Origin: Tenacibaculum sp. MAR_2010_89
GTDB lineage: Bacteria; Bacteroidota; Bacteroidia; Flavobacteriales; Flavobacteriaceae
Direction: 5' to 3'
Assembly: GCF_900105985.1 (NCBI RefSeq)
Contig: NZ_FNUB01000005.1
Coordinates: 2,480,001 to 2,544,000, forward strand
Length of the DNA: 64,000 nucleotides
Shown here: positions 1 through 7,970 of the stretch, piece after piece
How positions within the stretch are numbered: position 1 is the first letter of the stretch
Layout: the number at the start of each line of letters is the position of its first letter
Notes under the pieces: model-generated
Databases searched by the model: none
Seen by the model: only the letters and a program-made list of their open reading frames with translations
What the model was told of the DNA's origin: nothing
Translations under genes and position numbers: made by a program

Positions 1-139
1 CTTGGTAACAATGCCTCATATTGAACGCTCTACATTCCAATGGAATTGGGCTAATTATCCTGAAAATAGGCAAGATGAAGTATCTCCATGGCTAGAAGCA
101 TTTGTAAATGCTAGAAAATGGATTGAAAACCAAAAATAA
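1..139 (+). CDS. purL: Phosphoribosylformylglycinamidine synthase, C-terminal end (partial)
   Basis: Only the last 45 codons lie in the window, and the gene enters from the left edge. The readable part runs from base 2 to the TAA at 137-139. It contains MPHIERSTFQWNW and SPWLEAFVNARKWIE. This matches the extreme C-terminus of the large single-chain PurL of purine biosynthesis, where the glutaminase domain ends in a 'MPHxERS' histidine motif. PurL makes formylglycinamidine ribonucleotide from FGAR, glutamine and ATP in the cytoplasm. A perfect 20-bp inverted repeat follows 10 bases after the stop, so the transcript most likely ends there. The identification rests on a short stretch, but that stretch is distinctive. 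Confidence 0.8.
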   Translation, partial: LVTMPHIERSTFQWNWANYPENRQDEVSPWLEAFVNARKWIENQK

Positions 140-148
140 TATATCTCT

Positions 149-188
149 AAAATAAAAGCCTTTTGAAATTTCAAAAGGCTTTTATTTT
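149..188 (+). terminator. Intrinsic terminator behind purL
   Basis: The two 20-base arms (149-168 and 169-188) are perfectly complementary with no spacer. They are A-rich on the left, GC-rich in the middle (GCC/GGC) and T-rich on the right, the usual form of a flavobacterial terminator. Confidence 0.85.
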
Positions 189-326
189 ACTTACACTTTC
201 CGCTCACTGTATTATACTATTCATTTAGTAAAAATAATTCTATTTTCTTAAATAAGAATATTTTAGTTTGTTAATGCTAAAAGCAATTCGTTAAAGAAAA
301 CATAAATAATTGTTAATTATCGTACT

Positions 327-346
327 TATGTAACAAATGTTACATA
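327..346. promoter_or_regulatory. TGTAAC-N4-GTTACA palindrome, possible Crp/Fnr-family site
   Basis: TATGTAAC and GTTACATA form a perfect 8-bp inverted repeat around AAAT. Its centre is about 43 bases upstream of the start predicted from the TACTTTTG box at 366-373. That is where a class II activator of the Crp/Fnr type would bind. A Crp-family regulator is encoded at 45842-46513, but a link between the two is only inference. Confidence 0.4.
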
Positions 347-365
347 GTCTAAGACTAAATCGTAA

Positions 366-373
366 TACTTTTG
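366..373 (+). promoter_or_regulatory. TAnnTTTG -7 box (TACTTTTG)
   Basis: TACTTTTG fits the Bacteroidota -7 consensus exactly. No clear TTG lies 19-21 bases upstream; the palindrome at 327-346 covers that side instead, which suggests an activator-dependent promoter. The start would be near 380, with only a terminator-like hairpin (431-460) before the next gene. Confidence 0.45.
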
Positions 374-379
374 TTTATT

Positions 380-460
380 AATAGATATTAATCTTTTAGA
401 AGGGTTAGATTAATGGTATTAAAAAGATTGAAAAGGGTACATTTATATGTGCCTTTTTTT
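380..460 (+). ncRNA. Candidate small RNA between purL and the P450 gene
   Basis: The 81-base interval begins at the start predicted from the TACTTTTG box and ends in a seven-T run. Inside it TTAATCT and AGATTAA can pair. The 3' hairpin (431-457) pairs GGTACAT with ATGTGCC, with flanking AAA/TTT. It contains no plausible reading frame. It could be a free small RNA, or an attenuated leader of the P450 gene that starts at 640. I know of no family match. Confidence 0.3.
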
Positions 461-639
461 AGTTTAAAAAAAATACTTTCTCATCTTTTCTTTTTAATCA
501 CTATCTACAGCTATTAAAATATAATACCTATTTACATTTTTAATTTCATAACGTATTGAATGATTTATTCTATTTAAATTAAAAAAATTGTATTCATCCT
601 CTTCTTTATAGTATATTGTACTTGTTTTTAATATAAATT

Positions 640-2061
640 ATGGCAACAACTAACAAGTCAATTACTACTTTGAATGATTTAAAAACGCCTAAAGGGAGTT
701 TTTTATTAGGTAACTTAAAAGACTTTAAGAAAAAAAATAAGCACAGAATTTTAGAAAAATGGGCAAAAGATTTTGGTAATCTTTACACTATAAAATTAGG
801 TCCCCTAAAAGTTCTTGTCTCTGCTGATTTAGAAATTAATAATACCGTTTTAAAACAGAGACCTGAAAACTTCAGACGTCTTTCTAAAATTGATGAAGTT
901 TTTGTTGAAATGGGGTTTCATACAGTTTTTAATGCTGAAGGTGAGCATTGGAAAAAACAACGTAAGCCAGTTACAGAAGCCTTAAATGTAAAAAAAGTTA
1001 AAGGCTACTACCCTATTATTCAAGAAAAAACACAGAATTTACTTTCTAAAATAAACACATACACAACATCAAATCAATCCATTGAAATTTTAAATGATTT
1101 CATAGCTTTTACTATTGATGTTACTACTGAAATAGCTTTTGGATATAAATTAAATACAATTAATAATAAGAAAGATAGTTTTCAAAATCATTTAGAACTT
1201 ATTTTTCCAATGATAAATGATAGAATAACAGCTCCTTTTCCTATATGGCGATTTTTCCCTTCTAAAAAAGATAAACAACTTAAAAGTTCACTTAAATCAA
1301 TTGAAAAAATTATTTACGACTTTATTAAGGATGCAAAGAATAGATTAAAAAACAATCAAGAATTACGTGATAATCCATCAAATTTTTTAGAAGCCTTATT
1401 AATTGAAAGTGAAAAAGAAGATACCGTTTTTGATGAAAAAACATTGTATGGTAATGTAATAGCAATGCTTTTAGCTGGAGAAGATACTACTTCTAATACC
1501 TTAGCATGGACTTTGTTCTATTTAGGTCAACACCCTGAATTTGTTCAAAAAATTAGAGATGAAGCTAATAGCGTATATAACTCTTCAACACCTGAAAATT
1601 ATGATCAAATTGCTTCACTAAAATATACAAATGCAGTAATTCAAGAAGCTATAAGGTTAAAACCAACAACTCCTATATTATTTTTCCAAGCAAATAAAGA
1701 TGTTATTATAAACAATTTGTCCATTGCTAAAGACACTAGCATCATTCTACAAAATAGTTTTACTTCAATGCAAGAAGAGAATTTTACTAATCCTGAAAGT
1801 TTTTCACCTAACAGATGGATTAAATCTGAATGTCCATATCAAAATCATACACCAAAAGCTGTTAAAGCTTTTGGTGGTGGTTCAAGACTTTGCCCTGGAA
1901 TGCATTTATCTTTAATAGAAATGACTACTGCTATTTCTAGTATTTGTAAACAATTTGATATTAACTTAGAAGGAAAGCCTACTGATATACAAGAAAACTT
2001 TGCTTTTACAGTTCATCCTGAAAACTTAAAAGTAAAATTTAAAAGCGCAAATACTAATTAG
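640..2061 (+). CDS. Cytochrome P450
   Basis: This 473-residue protein is a soluble-type P450 monooxygenase with no N-terminal membrane anchor, as is usual in bacteria. The I-helix oxygen-binding motif is AGEDTTSNT. The K-helix ExxR is in QEAIRLKP. The haem loop FGGGSRLCPGM carries the thiolate ligand Cys418. The substrate is not deducible. No ferredoxin or ferredoxin reductase gene is adjacent, so electrons must come from elsewhere in the genome. The gene stands alone behind about 500 bases of intergenic DNA, and its stop codon lies inside a bidirectional terminator shared with the convergent gene. The ATG at 640 is the first in frame and is preceded by A/T-rich sequence without a Shine-Dalgarno motif. 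The family is certain; the role is unknown. Confidence 0.93.
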   Translation: MATTNKSITTLNDLKTPKGSFLLGNLKDFKKKNKHRILEKWAKDFGNLYTIKLGPLKVLVSADLEINNTVLKQRPENFRRLSKIDEVFVEMGFHTVFNAEGEHWKKQRKPVTEALNVKKVKGYYPIIQEKTQNLLSKINTYTTSNQSIEILNDFIAFTIDVTTEIAFGYKLNTINNKKDSFQNHLELIFPMINDRITAPFPIWRFFPSKKDKQLKSSLKSIEKIIYDFIKDAKNRLKNNQELRDNPSNFLEALLIESEKEDTVFDEKTLYGNVIAMLLAGEDTTSNTLAWTLFYLGQHPEFVQKIRDEANSVYNSSTPENYDQIASLKYTNAVIQEAIRLKPTTPILFFQANKDVIINNLSIAKDTSIILQNSFTSMQEENFTNPESFSPNRWIKSECPYQNHTPKAVKAFGGGSRLCPGMHLSLIEMTTAISSICKQFDINLEGKPTDIQENFAFTVHPENLKVKFKSANTN

Positions 2062-2074
2062 TATTTGCGCTTTT
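2041..2074. terminator. Bidirectional terminator, P450 / lipoprotein
   Basis: A perfect 34-base palindrome has arms 2041-2057 and 2058-2074, starting in AAAAGCGC and ending in GCGCTTTT. It includes the P450 stop codon and stands five bases from the end of the convergent gene, so it can serve both strands. Confidence 0.85.
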
Positions 2075-2078
2075 AAAT

Positions 2079-3266
2079 TTATTTCCTAAACTTATTTCTA
2101 GTAATTATATATTTTAGTTTCTCTTTTACGTCTCTTCCTACATCATAAACCATCTGTTCATTACTTGGAAAATTAACAGCTCTCAATGACAATAAATCTA
2201 AATAACTTCTACCTAAAGCTCTTTTATCTCCTCTGTATGTTGCATATCTATGTTCAAAAATAAATTCACTTTCTAAAGGAAAATTTTGAATTCGTTGTTT
2301 TGAATAATTATCAAAATATTGAACCATACCAACTACTTGTGCCGATTTTGACTGAGTAAACTGATAAAAGTGACAATTAGCTTTTATAAATTTATCTACT
2401 TTTATTTTATTCCCTAAACTATCTTTTACTTGGTTTCCACTCGAATCTAACAAGTATTTAAATCCGTCTTTAATTCTTTTTTCTTTAATTATTTCCTTTT
2501 CATGTACTTGCTCAGGAGATATCCTTATATCTCTAAAAACAAGTTTCAAAGTAAAATCATAATTAACTCTGTTACTTTCTTTACTATGGTAAATAGTCCA
2601 AAAATCATTTAAACCATAAGTGTCAAAATTTAGTAAATCTTCTTCTAGTCTTTTAGGAATAACTTTATCTGTTTTATTTTCTAATGATACCAAAACAAAA
2701 TCAGTTCCAATATTATGAGCTTCTTCTTGAAGCTGTCTAACATCTTTATAGTTAGGGCTAATTTTATCTAAATACTCAAGATCTTCATATACTCTTCTAT
2801 AATCTTGTTTGTTTTTTGATGAGAATACTGCTTTAGATTTACTATATAAATATTCCGAAAGATCATTTTTGGCATTGATTATATCATTATTATAATCATT
2901 AAGACTAAAAATAGCGTTTCTACCTTTTGATAAATTTTTTAAAGGCAATAAAGGCTTTATTCTTTCTTGTCTATTATTTAAAGAAAGATATAAATTATAA
3001 ATTCTTTCTAAATTTTCAGGGTTTTCTTCTTTTCTTAAAAAATCTATTTTAGACAATTCTCTTTCAGAAACTTTTTTAAATGCTTCTTGTAGCATAAAAA
3101 CATAAGGTTGATATTTTTCTTTGTTTTTATTACTTGTTAACTTTTTTAAAGATAAATTAATTGCTTTATCATAATTACCTTTATTTATTGCTTCTTGAGT
3201 AGATTTAACACTACTACATGCTATCATAATTGAGCAAAAAAGTAATAATAGTATCGTTTTTTTCAT
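2079..3266 (-). CDS. Hypothetical lipoprotein with TPR-like N-terminus
   Basis: The 395-residue product starts with a lysine-flanked hydrophobic segment and a lipobox (MIACSS), so it should be lipidated at Cys17 and anchored in the outer or inner membrane. Residues 22-60 (EAINKGNYDKAINLSLKKL) look like the first helix pair of a tetratricopeptide repeat. Further helical sequence reaches about residue 200. The C-terminal half is more beta-rich. I do not recognise a named family. Such lipoproteins are common in Flavobacteriaceae and are usually annotated as hypothetical. The gene is monocistronic between a bidirectional terminator and the Hsp70 gene upstream. Confidence 0.8.
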   Translation of the reverse strand: MKKTILLLLFCSIMIACSSVKSTQEAINKGNYDKAINLSLKKLTSNKNKEKYQPYVFMLQEAFKKVSERELSKIDFLRKEENPENLERIYNLYLSLNNRQERIKPLLPLKNLSKGRNAIFSLNDYNNDIINAKNDLSEYLYSKSKAVFSSKNKQDYRRVYEDLEYLDKISPNYKDVRQLQEEAHNIGTDFVLVSLENKTDKVIPKRLEEDLLNFDTYGLNDFWTIYHSKESNRVNYDFTLKLVFRDIRISPEQVHEKEIIKEKRIKDGFKYLLDSSGNQVKDSLGNKIKVDKFIKANCHFYQFTQSKSAQVVGMVQYFDNYSKQRIQNFPLESEFIFEHRYATYRGDKRALGRSYLDLLSLRAVNFPSNEQMVYDVGRDVKEKLKYIITRNKFRK

Positions 3267-3323
3267 AAAAGTATAGTTTAGATGACTTCTATAAGCAATT
3301 AAAATGCCAAAGAAAACCTAAAA

Positions 3324-3331
3324 CAAAATTA
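3324..3331 (-). promoter_or_regulatory. Probable -7 box for the lipoprotein gene
   Basis: Read on the minus strand this is TAATTTTG, a full TAnnTTTG match, about 58 bases before the ATG at 3266. A TTTTG lies some 25 bases further upstream, a little too far for the ideal spacing. Confidence 0.35.
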
Positions 3332-3420
3332 TACTTTTTTAACCTAAGAATTTACTCAAAATTTAAAATACTTTACTAATTCTTTTTACAAAAAGTAATG
3401 TTAAAAGAATTACTAATAAA

Positions 3421-4671
3421 TTAAATTATATCTAAGTCTTTTTTTGCTTTTTCTAACAAGCCCAAAGCAACTGAATCCATCGAATTTTTTTCTATTAATT
3501 GAGCATTAAAAAAAGTTTCTTTGAATAACTTTTTTATTAAAGGCATTTTACTAGTTCCTCCAGTTAAAATAAGATAATCAATGGCTTCTTTTTTTACTCC
3601 AGCCTTAACACAACAATGATTAGATGTATTTAGAATTTTACTAACAATATTTTCAATTGAATTTTCTAATATATTTTTAGTTATGGTTAAATTCATCGAA
3701 TTAGGCATGAATTTACTATTAAAAGCTATACTAGATTTTTCTGATAATTTTATTTTTGTAGCTTCTATCTGATCAAGTAACGAGTGTGCATTTTTATCAT
3801 TTATTAATTTTTGAAGCTGAATTATTTTTTCTTTGTACTTAGCATTATTTACCATTTTTTTTACTAAAAGCTCCGTTTTTAATGTATATAATGATGTTGT
3901 TATTTTATTCCAATCAGATGCATACCTAAAAGGTGTATCTGGTAATATTAAACCTTTAAACTTATCGGGGCTTTTATAACCAAGTTCAGGAAAGAATGCT
4001 TTTAAAGCAAAATGACTATCAATATCTGTTCCACCTAAAGATACTCCTGATGTAGATAAAATATTTAAATCCTTTTTTTTGCCATTAACTTCAACCACCG
4101 TAAAATCACACGTTCCTCCTCCCAAATCTGCTACGATAGCTAGTGAATTATCTTTCAATCTTTTTTTATGATAATATGCAGCAGCTATTGGTTCTTCTAG
4201 AAAAGAATAATTTTTATAACCTACATGTTTTAAAATTGATTCTAATTGAGATATTCCTGAATTGGACTCATTATTTTCTTCAGATAAACGAACAGGTTTT
4301 CCTACAACTACATAATCAGTTACTCTACCTGTAAATTCTTCTGTTTTATTTTTAATATACTTTAGATAGTCAACAATAATATCGTGAAAAAAAATATTAG
4401 TTCCAGGTTTTAAGTTTGTTCCTTTTTCAAAAAATGACGTACCTAATATTCTCTTAAAACTTTTCATATACCTACCATAACCATTATTCACATATGTATC
4501 GGTAGCTAAATTTCCATAAATAGGTTTTTCGATTTCTTCAAAAGGAAAAAACACACAGCTTGGTAAGGATTTATTAATTCCTTCAAAAGGAACCATAATA
4601 GTTCTATTATCTTTATAAACTGTACTAATAGTATTAGATGTACCAAAATCTAAACCGCATATATTTTTCAT
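3421..4671 (-). CDS. Hsp70 family protein (YegD-like)
   Basis: This is a short Hsp70/actin-fold ATPase of about 416 residues that lacks the DnaK substrate-binding domain. Visible nucleotide-binding motifs are phosphate-1 GLDFGTSNT at the N-terminus, phosphate-2 ADLGGGTCDFTVV in the middle and the adenosine motif LTGGTSKMP near the C-terminus. E. coli YegD has the same layout. The reading frame is open nine codons further upstream, but the ATG at 4671 puts the GLDFGTSNT motif at the usual distance from the N-terminus, so I prefer it. The function of YegD-type proteins is poorly defined; they probably act as ATP-dependent chaperone-like factors. No J-domain partner is adjacent; dnaJ and grpE are 50 kb away. 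Confidence 0.88.
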   Translation of the reverse strand: MKNICGLDFGTSNTISTVYKDNRTIMVPFEGINKSLPSCVFFPFEEIEKPIYGNLATDTYVNNGYGRYMKSFKRILGTSFFEKGTNLKPGTNIFFHDIIVDYLKYIKNKTEEFTGRVTDYVVVGKPVRLSEENNESNSGISQLESILKHVGYKNYSFLEEPIAAAYYHKKRLKDNSLAIVADLGGGTCDFTVVEVNGKKKDLNILSTSGVSLGGTDIDSHFALKAFFPELGYKSPDKFKGLILPDTPFRYASDWNKITTSLYTLKTELLVKKMVNNAKYKEKIIQLQKLINDKNAHSLLDQIEATKIKLSEKSSIAFNSKFMPNSMNLTITKNILENSIENIVSKILNTSNHCCVKAGVKKEAIDYLILTGGTSKMPLIKKLFKETFFNAQLIEKNSMDSVALGLLEKAKKDLDII

Positions 4672-4732
4672 AGTTGTTAAATTAAAAAAGGCGTACAATT
4701 TACAACTTTTTTTAATTTTAATTTTAAAATAA

Positions 4733-4762
4733 AATAGAGGCTATTTTTAAATAGCCTCTATT
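4733..4762 (-). terminator. Terminator of the efflux operon
   Basis: The 14-base arms 4733-4746 and 4749-4762 pair perfectly around TT. In the minus-strand direction a T-rich run follows. It stands just behind the GIN-domain gene, the last gene of the sigma-54 operon, and before the Hsp70 gene. Confidence 0.8.
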
Positions 4763-4779
4763 GGTTAAATAATTATTTA

Positions 4780-5544
4780 TTAATTTATATTTTCTATTGT
4801 TGATTCACCTATTATTATACCTTTTTTAAGCTTTGCTTTTCCTTTGTATGTTATAGTAGCTTCTCCATAAGAAGTCACTTTTATTTTTTCAGAAGCACTA
4901 AGTTGATAAGTACCATCTCCATAAGCAGTTATTTTTACTTCATTGGACTTAATTTCATTAGCAACAACTTTACTGGCTCCATAAGCAGTTATTTTTTGTT
5001 TTTTTACAATTCCTTTTTTAATATTTATAAAACTTTCTCCGTATATGGCCAATTTTAACCTTTCCAGTTCAACTGAATTAATAATAACCTCTGATTCTCC
5101 TTTTATGTTAAAATTACATTCTTTTTGAATTAAATCACTTTTAAAAATAAATCTCTGTTCTCCCCTAAAAGAAAAATCGGAAACTTTTTTGTAGGTTATA
5201 ACAGCTTTTACAATTGTACCTTTATATATAGGTACTTTTTGAAAATATCCATTTACCTTCATTTTTTTTGTTGGTGAAGAAATTTTTGCGCCTTCTAAAT
5301 ATAAATGAAGTTTTTTGTTTTTAACTTTTATATTTAATATTCCTTTACGTTCTTTATTTTCTTGAATATATATTGATTCTTTCTTTCCTTCTTTAAAAGT
5401 AACTTGAATATGAGGACTAATAAGTACTTTATCAAATTCTTCTACTGTAATCACTTTATCTTGAGCATTAATTTTAGTGTTGTAACCTAATAATACCACT
5501 AACGTTAGTATAGTAAATATTGATTTTAAATACATTTTTTTCAT
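4780..5544 (-). CDS. Head GIN-domain exported protein (DUF2807)
   Basis: The 254-residue protein has a signal peptide ending near NAQ (residues 1-27). A GIN/DUF2807 beta-solenoid-like domain follows, visible as short alternating strands with repeated 'AYG' and 'SYG' turns (TAYGASKV, TAYGDGTY, TSYGEATI). The domain is widespread in Bacteroidota, where it is exported and described as a putative adhesin or envelope domain; its biochemical role is not established. The gene starts one base after the stop of the permease gene and ends the operon, so it is almost certainly co-expressed with the ABC efflux genes. That suggests an envelope-stress or envelope-maintenance output. Confidence 0.85.
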   Translation of the reverse strand: MKKMYLKSIFTILTLVVLLGYNTKINAQDKVITVEEFDKVLISPHIQVTFKEGKKESIYIQENKERKGILNIKVKNKKLHLYLEGAKISSPTKKMKVNGYFQKVPIYKGTIVKAVITYKKVSDFSFRGEQRFIFKSDLIQKECNFNIKGESEVIINSVELERLKLAIYGESFINIKKGIVKKQKITAYGASKVVANEIKSNEVKITAYGDGTYQLSASEKIKVTSYGEATITYKGKAKLKKGIIIGESTIENIN

Positions 5545-5545
5545 T

Positions 5546-7966
5546 TTACTCGAATTTTAAATATTTTATTAAATCTACTTTTGTAGCGTTGTATGCTTTT
5601 AAACCTACAACTATAAAAACTAAAGTTACTAATATAATAGGTGTAATTAAATAAGGTAATAAAGGCATATCTATCTTGTAAGCAAAATTACCTAACCAAT
5701 TTTGCATAAAATAATATGCAAAAGGAATAAGAAATAAAGAAGCTACAACTGTTATTTTAAGGAAGTTTTTTATTAGCTGAAACATAATTTCTTTTACTGA
5801 TGCTCCTAAGGTTTTACGTATTGCTACTTCTTTTAAGCGTTGTTGTATTGTTAGTGTTGCTAAAGCAAAAAGACCTAATAGAGCTATAATTACTACGATA
5901 ATTGATAATATTAAAAACATGGTTTGCTGTTTTTTATACTTTTCGTACGTTTTAGCAAATTTCTGATCTAAAAATTCATAATTAAACGGATACTTTGTAT
6001 CAACGTTTGCTCGCCAAAACGACTCTATTTCTGCAATTGTTTTATCAATATTATCAGTTCTAACTTTAAACTGAATTGATGGTAACCAATTTCTGGTAAA
6101 CTCAAAGGTTTGCCAAGAAACCATAAACATTGGTGATATTTCTGTGTCAAAACCATCAAAATGATAATCTTGTATCATACCAATTACCTCTAAATCTGCT
6201 CGATCATCATTCATCCAACCTATTCTTACTTTTTTACCTATTGGATCATTATAAACTCCCATTCTTTTTGCCACAGTTTCATTAATAACAATACCTGTAA
6301 TAGTATCTGAAGCAAATTTTTCAGAAAACCCTCTTCCTTTTAATACTTTAATTTTTGCAAAGTCTATATAATTTAAATCTACCAAATTAGAAGCACTATT
6401 AAAGCTAATATTTTTTTCTGTATATCTAAAATCTGTTCCGTTTACAAATCCTTCACCAGGAATAAACATACTAGTACTTATATCAATAATGTTTTCATTT
6501 TTAGAAAGTACATCTTTAGCTAATTTATATTTCTTGAACTGACCGTCACCTATATTATAAACATCTACGGATAAAGTAGATTCTTTAGAAAAACCTAAAT
6601 CTTTATTTATCATAAACTGTATTTGGTAATTGATTACAAAAATACTGATGATAAAAAAACCAGAAATTAAAAACTGTATTCCTAACATTATATTACGTGC
6701 TAAATTTCCTCTTTTGGTTTTAGACACATTTCCTTTTAATACTTCTACAGCTTTAAAATTGGCAATGTAAATTGCTGGAATAATTCCAACTAACAAAGAC
6801 ACTAAAAACATAACTAAAAACAGCGTACCTATAGTAGACATTTGAAGTATTGAAATATCTTTTCCAACAAACTCATTAAAGTATGGTAATACTAGTTCTA
6901 CAAGAATTAATGATAAAATATATGATATTATACCTTGGAAAATAATTTCTAAAACATATTGAAGCATCAATTGTTTTTTTGAAGAACCTAATGTTTTCTT
7001 TACACCTATTTCTTTTGATCTTTGTGTTGCTGTTGCAATAGATAAGTTAATAAAATTCACACAAGAAATAATAATTAGTAAAATAGATAAGCCTAATAAA
7101 ATTACCAATAATTGATAGTTTCCTGTTCCACTTGGACCAGCACGTTTAGCTGTATTGTGTAAATAAATAGTATCTAATTGATCTAATACAACCTCTCTAA
7201 AGCCAAAACGTTCTTCATAAACTTCTAAAGAAACACCTCCTTCTTCTGCTTCTTTTGTGTATGCTTTTTCTATTAAAATAGTATCCATTTTTTCTTTCAA
7301 GGCTACCAAATCCGTATTTTCCTTTATTTTACAAAAAACTTCATTGTTATGATTTCCCCAATTTACTTCATAAGGTTCTTCAAAAGGAACAATCATATCT
7401 GGCTCTACATGTGAATTACCTTGTACTTTAAAAATTGTAGTTATTGTATAATCAATCTTTCCAATTTTAACAATTTTTCCAATTGCACTACCTTCTTTAA
7501 AAAGACGTTTTGCAAAAGCTTCTGAAAGTGCTAAATGTCTTCTGCTTTCTTCAAATTTTTGTGTGCTTCCTTTCAATATATCAAAAGGAAAAAAACTAAA
7601 GAACTGAGGTTCTGTATATACAACCTTTTTTGTGAATTCATTTAAATTTTCGTGAATAACAACTCTACTTCTATAATCATTATCAATCATTAATGTTTCT
7701 TCTACTTCAGGAATATCACTTTTATACAAGTGATATTGTCCTGCAGTTGCAACATGCCAAGTTCCGTTTGCTCTATGCTTTACATTTACTCTGTAAATGT
7801 TGTTTTTATTTGGGTTCCATTGATTGTAACTATTTTCTTCATTTAAGTATAACAAAATAATTAATAACCCTGCTAAACCTAATGTTAGTCCAGATACATT
7901 TATTAAAATGTTTAACCAGTTTTTTTGTTGATTTCTAAAGAATATTTTAAACCACGTTTGTAACAT
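5546..7966 (-). CDS. ABC transporter permease, MacB/FtsX type (duplicated FtsX)
   Basis: The 806-residue membrane protein shows the flavobacterial layout of two MacB-core/FtsX units in one chain. There is an N-terminal transmembrane helix (about 20-42), an extracytoplasmic MacB_PCD-like domain and a first FtsX trio of helices (about 285-415). A second unit follows with a helix near 430, a second periplasmic domain and closing helices near 675, 730 and 765. The cytoplasmic coupling motifs RSKEIGVKKTLGSSK and LKEVAIRKTLGAS are nearly repeated, confirming the internal duplication. It should work with the ATPase at 9449-10150 and the adaptor at 10211-11455 as a mechanotransmission-type exporter. 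The substrate is unknown. It lies four bases downstream of the hydrolase gene. Confidence 0.92.
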   Translation of the reverse strand: MLQTWFKIFFRNQQKNWLNILINVSGLTLGLAGLLIILLYLNEENSYNQWNPNKNNIYRVNVKHRANGTWHVATAGQYHLYKSDIPEVEETLMIDNDYRSRVVIHENLNEFTKKVVYTEPQFFSFFPFDILKGSTQKFEESRRHLALSEAFAKRLFKEGSAIGKIVKIGKIDYTITTIFKVQGNSHVEPDMIVPFEEPYEVNWGNHNNEVFCKIKENTDLVALKEKMDTILIEKAYTKEAEEGGVSLEVYEERFGFREVVLDQLDTIYLHNTAKRAGPSGTGNYQLLVILLGLSILLIIISCVNFINLSIATATQRSKEIGVKKTLGSSKKQLMLQYVLEIIFQGIISYILSLILVELVLPYFNEFVGKDISILQMSTIGTLFLVMFLVSLLVGIIPAIYIANFKAVEVLKGNVSKTKRGNLARNIMLGIQFLISGFFIISIFVINYQIQFMINKDLGFSKESTLSVDVYNIGDGQFKKYKLAKDVLSKNENIIDISTSMFIPGEGFVNGTDFRYTEKNISFNSASNLVDLNYIDFAKIKVLKGRGFSEKFASDTITGIVINETVAKRMGVYNDPIGKKVRIGWMNDDRADLEVIGMIQDYHFDGFDTEISPMFMVSWQTFEFTRNWLPSIQFKVRTDNIDKTIAEIESFWRANVDTKYPFNYEFLDQKFAKTYEKYKKQQTMFLILSIIVVIIALLGLFALATLTIQQRLKEVAIRKTLGASVKEIMFQLIKNFLKITVVASLFLIPFAYYFMQNWLGNFAYKIDMPLLPYLITPIILVTLVFIVVGLKAYNATKVDLIKYLKFE

Positions 7967-7970
7967 AATT

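Noticed and set aside
640..2061. P450 as a tailoring enzyme of the two double-glycine peptides
   Set aside because: The peptides lie 34 and 53 kb away, with their own terminators and no shared regulatory sequence that I can see; there is no support for a link.
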